Positions 45,601-54,981 of a stretch of 64,000 nucleotides of DNA are shown here, piece after piece. The position numbers were made by a program, and so were the translations under genes. Each line of letters begins with the position of its first letter. The first letter of the stretch is position 1. The notes beneath the pieces are model-generated. The model was not told where the DNA came from, searched no databases, and saw nothing but the letters and a program-made list of their open reading frames with translations. Origin of the DNA: G963678095 sp963678095 (GTDB lineage Bacteria; Bacillota; Negativicutes; Selenomonadales; Selenomonadaceae); the NCBI GenBank assembly GCA_963678095.2, contig OY782746.1, positions 372,001-436,000 of the forward strand. The letters are read 5' to 3'.

Positions 45601-45806
45601 TGCTCATTCTTTGATGAATCTTCAAAGAATCTGCTGAATATTTCATCTTCAGAAACATGTTCTAATATAGGTGTCCCGGACAAATCATTTTTTACAGTAA
45701 TCTGCCTAAAAGGAACATGTGTGGCTAAAAAATCTGCTTGTGAACTATTTATGGAATCTACATTCAATACATCACTAAATCTATTTAACACATTTTGTTT
45801 ATTCAT
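42636..45806 (-). CDS. Large P-loop ATPase, DpdH-like
   Basis: A 1056-residue protein. Walker A is VVDGSNGSGKSHFIRWIEAK (P-loop about 77-84) and a Walker B-like segment is KNLILLIEDITSCTG (about 310-320). A long helical remainder follows, with no nuclease motif that I recognise. A Pro/Ser/Thr-rich linker lies around 590-620. Large ATPases of this plan accompany phosphorothioation (DptH-like) and deazaguanine (DpdH) restriction modules. The sequence lacks the HerA/FtsK look of DptH, so I favour a DpdH relation, by layout and motif order only. Its ATG overlaps the preceding gene's stop. Confidence 0.8.
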   Translation of the reverse strand: MNKQNVLNRFSDVLNVDSINSSQADFLATHVPFRQITVKNDLSGTPILEHVSEDEIFSRFFEDSSKNEQHELIVVDGSNGSGKSHFIRWIEAKLYAEDQKNDVVLMIRRSDNTLKGTIKQFLNIEEVKNIKNKDIYERLVKANQNVTEQKFKIKIYHKFLVEITDDDEDDLSSSDRKNFRELLSSSEFQERMLMAGGPIERIYSKIVDSNTGLGDDVLALFDVEDFILDYDFNMKLKNNASKKAVKMANKLLPEDNGSFPDEDCNPQKLVKYMNSKVESVIKDCAGIEPGDFQQIFKEIRQELYLQGKNLILLIEDITSCTGINRDLLDALIVKHTGENETDKMCRLKSVIGTTSEYFKEFRSNYLDRITAMVTIEDGAIGNTKDDLIQFAAKYLNVMSLPAEQINKWYQNGALDAEYPVQEETEAKGWESYNYLGRKISLYPFTKNAIVNLYNGMNAHKTPRNIIRKIIEPAVDSVIQDKKLFPKFLLSREPNLRPDIWDRVKNIVANMLLGEGEKDIFTKKIFAILGYWGDGTLEINKRGYIGGIRVGVFIEFGLTSFAEKILGRTITTDDNFVDKTPGGDSSSAPGEYTTIISTPVTQPSAIKTTPVENKAFNDFAKILSEWHYDNKSFMKAYQVRDEVCKFIFASIPWQQEGVPLISVQMVERSSCDLVEIENQDKKVGKGLIVLENNDDTYQLLLAIGKSWYLGKKRSGNMEYASWDFEGATSSLRIATSWLERNKKKIIDVIKGYDDTDKYPNYLMCSIIAEVYRGLLNGDYQVNRINDLNTEMLLKSSNDRTKQSMEGHSKEWDELVNFMYKDEAAETNIDTTQRYFNVIQGNDKNAKRKYINYNQLDKVFKELKANRFIVSVDKIEPDEILARNESRDYLKKILSKLECVVESELKDGEQLYKKALIYFGFQEDMEIETEDIKDLLNEVIEFYKDTETYGVNISLRTNYAMMLRDKSVEISKTLAKINEDKSEMSILEKIIMYSGNSMKIIKEFIEFLGQVEKDNASVYSEMKLAKEALTRSGNWSEDVDPRFNQNEPEFVELVNLME

Positions 45807-46615
45807 GATCTCTTCACTCCTTTATATACAATATGGGTGATTTCATCCGTAAACTCATGTGTATTATCATAAAATAACATCCATTTTTCTTTACTATCGA
45901 GGTTTTTCATTAATACAATCTCTTTTCCGTCATGCATTTGTCTCAACGCATTAGACATAGCCAAATTAAACTTCTTTGTTTCAAATGCACTCTGCAAAGC
46001 TACCAATGCATATTCAGATATTTTTTCAGCAAACTCTTTGACAGAATATTCATGATTTTTCTCTAGATTCGCCATTTCGCAAAAATCCTGTAATGCTATG
46101 TGCATATTAGGAAGATAAAACATAGCATTTCCTTCTTGAATATAACCAAAACCTAAAAAAGAAACCCAAAATCTACTTCCTAACATCATTTGGTCTGAAA
46201 CCAAAGAAATCTTTTCTTTTTCCTGTATTTCTATTCGTATATTCACATCAGTTAGGGTTTTATACTTTAGCCATGTAGCATTTGATTCCAAATAACATTT
46301 TATTATTTTGTAGAAATAAGTGTCTGGATTATTAAACACAATAGAATTGCAGTACTTACGAAACACATCATAGTTCTTAAGTACTTTTTTTTCACCTACA
46401 AATTTTAACACGTCATTTTCTTTATTAATAAGATTGAGTTCATTAATACAAACATCCCGAATAATTGAATAATATGATGTTGAAGACGAATTCAGTCCTT
46501 TAGGCTCTATTCTTTCTCGTACTACAGCCTCATCTATATCTGCTTTCAATACCATCCTGCATAACTCATAAACTCTTTCTGGTATTGATTCTGTTTTAAT
46601 ATTATCATCAAACAT
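45803..46615 (-). CDS. Helicase-module protein, DpdG-like position, unknown function
   Basis: A 270-residue protein with short helices and beta segments suggesting winged-helix units (SIIRDVCINELNLINKENDV, VSFLGFGYIQEGNAMFYLP). No catalytic motif is visible. I chose the ATG at 46615 because GGAG lies nine bases upstream; Met codons at 46630 and 46624 remain possible. It sits between the RecQ-like helicase and the large ATPase, the place held by DpdG in Dpd islands as I recall them. Its stop overlaps the ATPase start by four bases. Confidence 0.8.
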   Translation of the reverse strand: MFDDNIKTESIPERVYELCRMVLKADIDEAVVRERIEPKGLNSSSTSYYSIIRDVCINELNLINKENDVLKFVGEKKVLKNYDVFRKYCNSIVFNNPDTYFYKIIKCYLESNATWLKYKTLTDVNIRIEIQEKEKISLVSDQMMLGSRFWVSFLGFGYIQEGNAMFYLPNMHIALQDFCEMANLEKNHEYSVKEFAEKISEYALVALQSAFETKKFNLAMSNALRQMHDGKEIVLMKNLDSKEKWMLFYDNTHEFTDEITHIVYKGVKRS

Positions 46616-46640
46616 TCTTTTCATCTCCATTAATCATAAT

Positions 46641-49085
46641 TTATGCTTGTTTGCAGTACTGAATTATGGCTAATTCAGATAATTTCTTATTCTTATTTAC
46701 AATATACAAATCATCTTTAGAAAATAAAATGAATCGCATATTATCATTTTTTATACATTTTTCAATGATATTTACCAACCTGTTTTGTAAAGGAATCTCC
46801 TTAGGCATATAAACACCTATAACGCCCGACATATAGTACTTGTTAGAAGTAATTAATTCTATAAATTCTAGGTAATTGCATGTAAATAAATCTGGATGCA
46901 CACTAACCTCTTGAGAAGTAATTTCTATTAGATTTTCTATCATTGTATCATTAGAAACAAAAACATTTATCCCCATTTCCATAGTTTCAATAATATCTTG
47001 TTCACAATTTCTATTTACTGACAGCATACATTTAGCGCCAAACATGTATTCTTTTAAATCCTGTTTTATTTCAGCTAATGGACTATTTATATCAGCTTTT
47101 AAAGTCTTTGCATCCTCAGAATCAACAATATAAGTATGCTCATTACACCCCGCACAATAATCAAGGGTATTTCTATATATCTTTGTAAACATATCCGACC
47201 AACAACGTTTCCCCACTTTGCTAAGGTTATTTTTCATAAGCAAAAATTCATGTTCAGTTTTCTCCCATTCCAAATCTCGAACATCACCTATTAATGATAT
47301 AGTATTTTGATTATTTGATAAAATTTTACGTTCTATGACGGTAATATAAAACACATACTTATTATCCTCATATTGTATGTCATCAATAGAAATAAAACCA
47401 TTTCGTCTTAAAAACAAAATAACATTCACATTCCAGTTTACATCTTGGCTACTTATTGAATCAATAAACTCCTCATCGGCATTGTATTCAGGCTTAACGT
47501 AAGTATCTATTAGATATTTTGAATTATACAGTGGCTGAGTTTTTGTACTATGTAGCATACTGAACCATCTACCCAAGAGTTTTTCGGTGGTAATTACCTT
47601 GCTAACAAAATTGAACGCCGAATCAACATCTTGATTTGTGTAAATAACCGTGCTTAAAGATGGCAATCCATCTCTTCCGCCACGACCTGCTTCCTGATAA
47701 TATTTATTTGGATTCTCAGGAATATAAGTATGCAAAACTGTTCTAACATCTTTTTTGTCTACGCCGACACCAAATGCACAGGTTGCAATCATCAAATCGA
47801 AATTACCATTTTTCCAATCATTAATTATTTGTTTTCTTTGATCTCTATTTGTTAATCCAGTAAAGGTTCTCATGTTTTCGAAGCCACAAATCGCCAATTT
47901 ATTCTTCAATTTTTCTGCATCATTTGGTGATTTAACATACACAATCATTGGTCTTGGCAAAAAAACAATTGCATCAAATATTTTTTTTGATTTTTCACCA
48001 TAATTATCACATTTGATAATATCAAATCTTGTTTCATGTCTTAAACGCTCACAGCGTATTTCAATCCACCTATCCATAGTTGAATAAAACATCTTCAATT
48101 GTCTAATTGTCTCATCACTATATGTTGCGGAAAGCAAAAAGGTTCGCAATTCATTATTGTCTGCAATAAAATTTTTCCTCAATGCATCTAGGCACTGAAA
48201 ATCAATTCGAAACGAAGAGCCCCATTCTATAATAATATGTGCTTCATCAACAACAATATTTTTTAGGTAATGATTGCGATTTACATCCTCAATTTTTTCT
48301 CGTAAGTTTTTATTCTTTATTAAACTTTCCGGAGATACAAACAATAACTTTGCCGTTTTTTTCTTCAAAGCATCATAAAAGGCCTCTAAGGAACTACCAC
48401 TATAATAATAAAAGATTTCTCTATCCACATTAGACTTTACAATGGCTTTGGCGTTAGAATACTGATCCAGCATTAATGATATTGTTGGAACAATTACTAT
48501 TGTTAAGCCTTCATTTTGATACGCAATGGTTTGTGTTATAAGGCTTTTACCGCCTCCAGTTGTCATTGAGACCAAGCAAGAATAGCCACCTGCTACCTTT
48601 AGCGCACCCATTACAGCCAATTTTTGTTCATTACTTTTAAAACATTCAAATCCTGTTATCCTTTTTATAAATGTATTTGTATACAGCGAGTGTGTAGTGT
48701 CTTTTTTCTCTTCCACATAATCTTGCATATACAACTGCTTTACAAGTTCATTATTGAAAAACGCTGGAATTGCTAGACCTGCCCATATTTTACCAGTATT
48801 TTTATCATATTGTAACCCAAGTTCTTTGAATTTACAGGATGGCTCATATTCAGGTATCGTCATGCTTTTTTTTACCAACAGCAGATAATTCCTAAGTGAA
48901 CACTCAAAGTCAAATTTATACATATCCGCCGTGTTAAATTCAAACCACACATTTACAAGCCTTTTAGCAGTATTATATATATACTCCTCCCTTGGATTCG
49001 AAAAAGGCATCGCACATTCAAATAGACTTTTTTTATTATTTTTTATAGAACTCTCTACTAATTTATGTATCTTATTATCGTTCAT
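46641..49085 (-). CDS. RecQ-like DEAH helicase, DpdF-like
   Basis: An 814-residue superfamily 2 helicase. Motif I is LVSMTTGGGKSLITQ (about 171-185), motif II DEAH at 280-283, motif III LSATYSD and motif VI YYQEAGRGGRDGLPS. The helicase core follows the RecQ pattern. An N-terminal extension of about 150 residues and a C-terminal region of about 300, including paired Cys (DYCAGCNEH), are not typical of RecQ. DpdF of deazaguanine islands is a helicase of similar size and type. Its start overlaps the SNF2 gene by 11 bases. Confidence 0.88.
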   Translation of the reverse strand: MNDNKIHKLVESSIKNNKKSLFECAMPFSNPREEYIYNTAKRLVNVWFEFNTADMYKFDFECSLRNYLLLVKKSMTIPEYEPSCKFKELGLQYDKNTGKIWAGLAIPAFFNNELVKQLYMQDYVEEKKDTTHSLYTNTFIKRITGFECFKSNEQKLAVMGALKVAGGYSCLVSMTTGGGKSLITQTIAYQNEGLTIVIVPTISLMLDQYSNAKAIVKSNVDREIFYYYSGSSLEAFYDALKKKTAKLLFVSPESLIKNKNLREKIEDVNRNHYLKNIVVDEAHIIIEWGSSFRIDFQCLDALRKNFIADNNELRTFLLSATYSDETIRQLKMFYSTMDRWIEIRCERLRHETRFDIIKCDNYGEKSKKIFDAIVFLPRPMIVYVKSPNDAEKLKNKLAICGFENMRTFTGLTNRDQRKQIINDWKNGNFDLMIATCAFGVGVDKKDVRTVLHTYIPENPNKYYQEAGRGGRDGLPSLSTVIYTNQDVDSAFNFVSKVITTEKLLGRWFSMLHSTKTQPLYNSKYLIDTYVKPEYNADEEFIDSISSQDVNWNVNVILFLRRNGFISIDDIQYEDNKYVFYITVIERKILSNNQNTISLIGDVRDLEWEKTEHEFLLMKNNLSKVGKRCWSDMFTKIYRNTLDYCAGCNEHTYIVDSEDAKTLKADINSPLAEIKQDLKEYMFGAKCMLSVNRNCEQDIIETMEMGINVFVSNDTMIENLIEITSQEVSVHPDLFTCNYLEFIELITSNKYYMSGVIGVYMPKEIPLQNRLVNIIEKCIKNDNMRFILFSKDDLYIVNKNKKLSELAIIQYCKQA

Positions 49086-52000
49086 TTATTATCCTCACAT
49101 AACAAACTGAATCTAAAATAATTCTTGGCTTAGCAAAGCACTTGTAGATTATATCGTTTACTTCCGTATCATTTGATACATCTGTTTGTGAATAGTAATT
49201 TAAACTTGCTCGTTTTGCTCCAATATTTTTTTGCAGCTCAACCCTAAGCATTCCTAATTGCTTTTTCAACTTATCAGCAATCCTTGTTTTTATCGTTTGA
49301 TCCGCCTTGTGATAAACCCCATCAACCAATTCGGACCACTTTTCAGGAGGATACATAGTAGCAAACAACTCCATATTAGAATTTGAGCCCGAACGTCTGC
49401 CAAGATGTTGCACGCTGTTTCTAACATCACATTCTGATGTCATCCAATAATTGAATATCTTCAAAACATCAGTCTCTAACACCCAATTATCGTCTGCAGT
49501 TGAAATTGCACACTGGAATTGTTCTATAGGCATAAATCCTCTATACTTGTCGAGCAAGTGCCTTGAAAGTTCTTTTTCTAAAATTTTCACCATATCCGGA
49601 TATAACGCCCATGTAAAAACAAATCCTGTCCATTCGATTTTTGACTTAAAAGCAATTGCAGCACATGTTCCCTTATAAGAGTTCAACGCATTATTAACAA
49701 TACTATCGAATATTGCATCCCCAGGTGCAAAAAAATGAATATAATCATCATTAAGTGCTATTTGTCTATCGAAAGTTCCCTGCACATAGTTTTTATCCGT
49801 ATTTATAGCCTTATCACCATTCATACTTCGAACTTTATTCTGCATCTGGTTAACTTTGTCGTTAATCATTAATTTGATATCCGCAGGCACAAACAACGAA
49901 TTAGCAGCAGATCTCAACGAAAATGATGATGCATCAAATCTTACAATTGACTCATCAATTCTATGTCCTCTAAATCCTGATAACGAGGACCATCTCATCA
50001 TTGAATCCGCAAATAATTGCTTTTCGTTTTCTGCATAACGCTCTCTGGTATTATCCATAATTCTATTTATCGATTGGTACTTGTATTCCGCCACATCAAA
50101 ATATCTTTCTTTTTTTATTATCTCCTTCAGATCATCCAATTCTTTTTCTACGTCATCAATTATATTGGCTAGACCATATTTAAAATCTCTACTCATAGCT
50201 TTTATAATCTTCTCATCCATAGAATTCATTATTATTTCTAGTCCACTTTGAGATTTAGTAAAAATACCAATCCCTTGATTCCAAAATTTAAATAGATCTT
50301 CTTCTAAACATTCTTTTGAGTAACAGACAACTGAAAGAACTGACTTATTCTTTTCCCTTCCGATTCTGTCCAAGCGACCAATTCTTTGTTCTAAATCATT
50401 CGCACTCCAAGGAATGTCAATGTGAATTACAACATCTGCATTCTGAAAATTTCGTCCTTCACCGCCAGTCTCATCAGATAATAAAATCCAATAATCGTTA
50501 TCTGTTTCAAATCTATATGCTCCAAGCTCACGATTATCAACATCCATATTTTGGGAGAAAAATGTACAGTGATCATCGCCAAAATAATTTATGAATGCAT
50601 CTTTATATAAAGAAAAAGTCTTATCAAAATTTGTGAATACTAACACTTTCTTTCCATATGCTTCCTGATCAATATAGTCAATTATATTATTCATCCTTGA
50701 TGCATAATCAGTTGGTTCTTCTAGATATTCATTTATTTTATTGAGTTTTTCAGCTTCCTCTTTTGCCCAATCATCTGCTAATTCCACTAAGTCCCCCGGT
50801 ATATACAGATCACTATCTTTCAATGAAATATGAAACGCTGCTGCTGAGCTAAAAAATGCTGCTACTATATTTTTATATTGCGATAAGAATGTATCATAAT
50901 CTATATTACTCTCCTCTATCCAGGAAGCCAAACTCTTATACACATTGTATTCCACATTATTAAAATTAGTTTGCATATCATACGATATATCTTCTAATTC
51001 TCTAATATTGTAATCGTCATCATTATCACGACGATTTCTTATAATTGCTTTTTCAAATTGATAGTTTTCGCAAATATACGCTATCGCAGACTGTATTTTT
51101 TCTACTCCAAAGTCTTTTGAAGAAAAATCGATTTTGTTATATATGTTTTTTATAATATCATCATTAAGTAACTTGTAAATCTTCTTCAAGTCATCTATTA
51201 TTTCCTCGAATGTTTCTTCTGTTTCTTCGTTGTGTGCACTATCTTGCTCTTCTATTTCCTCTAAATATGTATCTAAGTCTTCTAATAGTTCGTGTACTCT
51301 TCGCACAACATCGCCTTGCAACTCAAGTAACTCTTCAAACTTATTATCTGACATCGAGATATATTTTTCAGGCTGTATTAGTTGCAGTAGCTTTTTATAT
51401 TCATCTTTTCTTCTTTGAACTGGCGTAGCACTCAACATTAACATATTTTTCGCATTCTTACTAAGTTGCAACATCCATTGATAGTATTTTTCATTTTGTA
51501 AATATTTATGTACTTCATCAGCTATAACAAAATCATATTCCATATTAGATTTATATAGATCATCAATCCCCATTAAAGATATGATATTTTCATTAATATC
51601 ATCACCTTCAAGAATCTGAAACTTGTATGCCATTTCTGTTCGCCACTGTTCAATCAAAGCCTCCGGGACCACTATTAACACCTTAGACCGGTGATTCTCC
51701 TTAAGAAAGACCTTTAAAATAGCCAACGCTTCTATTGTCTTTCCCATACCAACTTCATCGGCAATCATATTCCTACAGATACCATCCTGAAGACATCTCA
51801 TTATTGTTTTTAACTGATGCGTTTTTAGAAAGATTTTACACCCTGCTATTTCATCAAACCCATATAGAGCATTATTGATGATATGCATGGTTTTACTAAC
51901 AATACTTCTCCCCAAAAACCACATAGGATTTTGAAACTCATATTTTTTTAATTGTTCTATAGGCCACACATATCCATCATTATAAGAGCATTCTAGGACT

Positions 52001-52332
52001 GTCTCAGCAAGGAATTCTATTTTGTCCATTTCTGACTGGAGATAATAATAGTATAATCCATCTTCTTTATTCATTATTGCTGCTATTATTATGTAGCTTT
52101 TCCTCCGATAATTTACAATTGCACCAATTCTAATTCTGCAATGCGATATACTTTGTAAACTGTACTTTTTGTTTTCTGGTTTTTGATAATACAATCCAAC
52201 ACCTGTAATATCAGAAAATTTCACTTCGGCTAATTCTGAAAACTCATCAAATGATTTTATTTTTCCAATAGCAAAATCACGAGGATATTTTTCATTATCA
52301 ATTAAGCATCTGACAAACATTCCGCATTTCAT
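49075..52332 (-). CDS. SNF2-family helicase/translocase, DpdE-like
   Basis: A protein of 1085 residues from ATG at 52332, chosen because GGAGGG lies upstream. An N-terminal small beta domain (about 1-110) may bind DNA or another partner. Motif I is IADEVGMGKTIEAL (about 190-203), motif II ADEVHKYL, motif III LSATPVQRR and motifs V-VI SDETGGEGRNFQNA and DLEQRIGRLDRIGR. It is an ATP-driven DNA translocase in the SNF2/RapA style. DpdE is a protein of like size and type. It lies five bases after the AddB-like gene stop. Confidence 0.88.
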   Translation of the reverse strand: MKCGMFVRCLIDNEKYPRDFAIGKIKSFDEFSELAEVKFSDITGVGLYYQKPENKKYSLQSISHCRIRIGAIVNYRRKSYIIIAAIMNKEDGLYYYYLQSEMDKIEFLAETVLECSYNDGYVWPIEQLKKYEFQNPMWFLGRSIVSKTMHIINNALYGFDEIAGCKIFLKTHQLKTIMRCLQDGICRNMIADEVGMGKTIEALAILKVFLKENHRSKVLIVVPEALIEQWRTEMAYKFQILEGDDINENIISLMGIDDLYKSNMEYDFVIADEVHKYLQNEKYYQWMLQLSKNAKNMLMLSATPVQRRKDEYKKLLQLIQPEKYISMSDNKFEELLELQGDVVRRVHELLEDLDTYLEEIEEQDSAHNEETEETFEEIIDDLKKIYKLLNDDIIKNIYNKIDFSSKDFGVEKIQSAIAYICENYQFEKAIIRNRRDNDDDYNIRELEDISYDMQTNFNNVEYNVYKSLASWIEESNIDYDTFLSQYKNIVAAFFSSAAAFHISLKDSDLYIPGDLVELADDWAKEEAEKLNKINEYLEEPTDYASRMNNIIDYIDQEAYGKKVLVFTNFDKTFSLYKDAFINYFGDDHCTFFSQNMDVDNRELGAYRFETDNDYWILLSDETGGEGRNFQNADVVIHIDIPWSANDLEQRIGRLDRIGREKNKSVLSVVCYSKECLEEDLFKFWNQGIGIFTKSQSGLEIIMNSMDEKIIKAMSRDFKYGLANIIDDVEKELDDLKEIIKKERYFDVAEYKYQSINRIMDNTRERYAENEKQLFADSMMRWSSLSGFRGHRIDESIVRFDASSFSLRSAANSLFVPADIKLMINDKVNQMQNKVRSMNGDKAINTDKNYVQGTFDRQIALNDDYIHFFAPGDAIFDSIVNNALNSYKGTCAAIAFKSKIEWTGFVFTWALYPDMVKILEKELSRHLLDKYRGFMPIEQFQCAISTADDNWVLETDVLKIFNYWMTSECDVRNSVQHLGRRSGSNSNMELFATMYPPEKWSELVDGVYHKADQTIKTRIADKLKKQLGMLRVELQKNIGAKRASLNYYSQTDVSNDTEVNDIIYKCFAKPRIILDSVCYVRIINER

Positions 52333-52337
52333 AAAAG

Positions 52338-54980
52338 TTATTTCCCTCCAGTGTTTGCACCACATTCGAGACATACATCTTTACTTGCACAATATATACA
52401 GTGGCTACCATGTATACAATAAAAATTTTTATCTTCTAGTGCTTTTTTCACCTCATCATCGTTCGGGCTATCCTCTATCTTGTCTTGTTTTATATACAAA
52501 AAGAATTCTTGCAATCGCATTTTCTGCTGCATCAAACTCGAAATAACAGGGAATGCATTTTTACTATTGTTTTTGTTCTTTTTTTTCATATAATCAATAA
52601 AATCATATATGTTCTTATACACAGATGATATGATTTGTGTTTTTTCTAGTTCATCAGAAATACGAAATCGATTTTCAATTACATCATATTGTTCTTGAAT
52701 TACTGTTTTAACGGCATTATCATCATAAGGCTTTCCATTAAGTTCCTTTTTGGTTTTATTACTAATAAGTATTTTTAAATATGTATGAATCAAAAATCTG
52801 TCCCTAAAAATAGTTTTACCTTGTTCAATGCCCTCTAATGCAAAACGATAAGGACATAACTTTAATTTCTTCTTGTCCTCATCAGAAATTTTCTTTACTG
52901 CCTCCTCTATATCTTTTTCGTTTGATTCTATCGACATATGACTTGAATAATTGCTTGAATTATATGATGAATACTTTCTGATATTCACCCCTAATAGAGT
53001 TAGCATGTAAAACAAATCATTGTCTTTATTCCCTTCTGTTTTAACATAGCTCAACTTACAACCAACTCTATTAAACTCTAGTCCATATACCAATGCATAT
53101 CTCTTAAAGTTCCTATATTCCATTTTTGATTTTAGAAAAACCTGATACTTCAAATCTAATGCTTGATAACTATACTCGAAAAATTTAATATCTAAAGGCC
53201 ATGGTAGTCTTTCATCTTTACCTGAACAAATATCTTTATCACTTAGGCAGCAAAAATGGTAACAAGTTTTATCTGTATTTTGAGTTGCACTTCTAAGTAT
53301 ATCTCCATCTATTTGATCAAAATTTCTAACAATCCAACGAGCACCTTTTGCTGCATTTTCATCTTGACTTAAGTAATAACTCATCGTCTGTTTTAATGAA
53401 TTAAATGTTCCTGTCTCTGGCAAATCAGATTGTTGTAACCGCTCTAAAAGTCTTGCAATTACACTACGCATTTCATCATCTAACTCATCAGCATCGCCTA
53501 AGCGTGAAATAATGAAGGAGCGAATTCGTTTATAGAATCTGCTAAAATTATCTTCACCATTGTCGAAATCGTCAAAAAAAGATTTAACTATGGTATTTAA
53601 CTCATTCAATGCTTTTTTTAACTCTTGCAAAGAGCTTAATTCTACAGTAAAATACCCAACTCTATCCTTATCCTCATGCATTTTATTTGCATTCTTAAGC
53701 AACTGGTCAATTTTTCTATTAATACCAAAAATGGTATTTTCTTTTTCTATGTATGGCTCCACCATATTAAATGCACTAACCAGCTGTCCCGGATTGCTTT
53801 CAAAAATGATTCCAGAGTTTAAGCATTCCTTTATATCAGAAAAATTTTCTACCCTAACAGATTTAGTTTCTGAATCCCACATATTTGTTGTTGATACAAA
53901 AAAATGTCCTATTGGGTAATCAAGAAAATGTCTTTCTCCAAACTGCTCCGGAAAATATGCACGTAATATGTCATTAACTTTACTAGAAGCAGAATACAGT
54001 TGCTCTTCCATGAATGCTAATGGATTATTTACATCTGAAGTGTTCTTATTTGCTTTTTTTGCTTTATCAAAAAGCGTAGCTACATAATTTGCAAATTCAG
54101 TAGTATTATCAAACTCAATTACTTCCAAGCCATTCAGAACTTTATTTTTCTCAATGAATTCACCATTTGATAAATTACCTATATAGTCAGCTAATACATT
54201 TGACTTATATGAATTAACCATCAAAGGCATTGGAACAAATTGATTTGTACTTTGGTTATTAATTGGCAAATCGAAAACAGAATATATATTCATCCACGTA
54301 TCATATATTGACGCATACTGTTTTTGATAATTGAAAAGAAGAATTACCTCCTTATATTTGCTAACATCTTCTATTGCTGCTAACATAGCCGGTGTAAACT
54401 GGTGAACACCATGAATTACAATTCGATTTCTATCAATAACATTCAAATCAACATCTTTTTTGTGATACAAAAGCGCATTATCGATAGCGTTCTCTACAAT
54501 TTCTTGAGATGACGCTCTAATAAAAGAGAATGATGTATTTTCTTTGCTATCAATATACTTAAATAGTTCTACTAAATATTGCTGGTCTATATTCAATTCA
54601 TCTTTGATCATTAAATTGGATTTAATCCCTAATTCCTTAAACATCCTAATACATGATACAATTGATTTTGTATTAAATAGCAAAGATCTTTTTACGTTTT
54701 CTAAACATGTTGTTTGATAATCCAGCTTACTGATTGCGTTATCAACTTCCATAATCTGACGAACATTAGTATTAATACTTTCCCAATCTTTATAAAGCGC
54801 GTTAACAAGACTTCTAACCGTTGCAGTTGCCTGTCTTTTTTTTAAAAGAGTATATGTCTGGTTCATGCCATTTACCATCGTCTGTGATACACAGAAATGG
54901 ACACAATCTTTAATTTCATTCCAAAAAGATTCACAATCTATTTCATATGGATTTGAATATGTATATATCTTTATTCCCAT
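52338..54980 (-). CDS. AddB-like protein with C-terminal iron-sulfur-type cysteines
   Basis: An 880-residue protein from ATG at 54980 (GGAGG upstream). IVIHGVHQFTPAMLAAIEDV recalls the inactive helicase part of AddB. Near the C-terminus CPYRFALEGI (Cys about 709) resembles the motif that opens the PD-(D/E)XK nuclease of the AddB/Cas4 group. A cluster with Cys at about 855, 861, 864, 870 and 873 closes it, as in 4Fe-4S nucleases. The D...ExK catalytic residues expected between them are not visible, so it may be structurally AddB-like but not a nuclease. It starts one base after the NERD-helicase stop, as addA/addB partners do. Confidence 0.8.
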   Translation of the reverse strand: MGIKIYTYSNPYEIDCESFWNEIKDCVHFCVSQTMVNGMNQTYTLLKKRQATATVRSLVNALYKDWESINTNVRQIMEVDNAISKLDYQTTCLENVKRSLLFNTKSIVSCIRMFKELGIKSNLMIKDELNIDQQYLVELFKYIDSKENTSFSFIRASSQEIVENAIDNALLYHKKDVDLNVIDRNRIVIHGVHQFTPAMLAAIEDVSKYKEVILLFNYQKQYASIYDTWMNIYSVFDLPINNQSTNQFVPMPLMVNSYKSNVLADYIGNLSNGEFIEKNKVLNGLEVIEFDNTTEFANYVATLFDKAKKANKNTSDVNNPLAFMEEQLYSASSKVNDILRAYFPEQFGERHFLDYPIGHFFVSTTNMWDSETKSVRVENFSDIKECLNSGIIFESNPGQLVSAFNMVEPYIEKENTIFGINRKIDQLLKNANKMHEDKDRVGYFTVELSSLQELKKALNELNTIVKSFFDDFDNGEDNFSRFYKRIRSFIISRLGDADELDDEMRSVIARLLERLQQSDLPETGTFNSLKQTMSYYLSQDENAAKGARWIVRNFDQIDGDILRSATQNTDKTCYHFCCLSDKDICSGKDERLPWPLDIKFFEYSYQALDLKYQVFLKSKMEYRNFKRYALVYGLEFNRVGCKLSYVKTEGNKDNDLFYMLTLLGVNIRKYSSYNSSNYSSHMSIESNEKDIEEAVKKISDEDKKKLKLCPYRFALEGIEQGKTIFRDRFLIHTYLKILISNKTKKELNGKPYDDNAVKTVIQEQYDVIENRFRISDELEKTQIISSVYKNIYDFIDYMKKKNKNNSKNAFPVISSLMQQKMRLQEFFLYIKQDKIEDSPNDDEVKKALEDKNFYCIHGSHCIYCASKDVCLECGANTGGK

Positions 54981-54981
54981 A

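Noticed and set aside
42636..45806. Annotation of the large ATPase as DptH
   Set aside because: No HerA/FtsK-type pattern was recognised and no DptF or DptG is present beside it.
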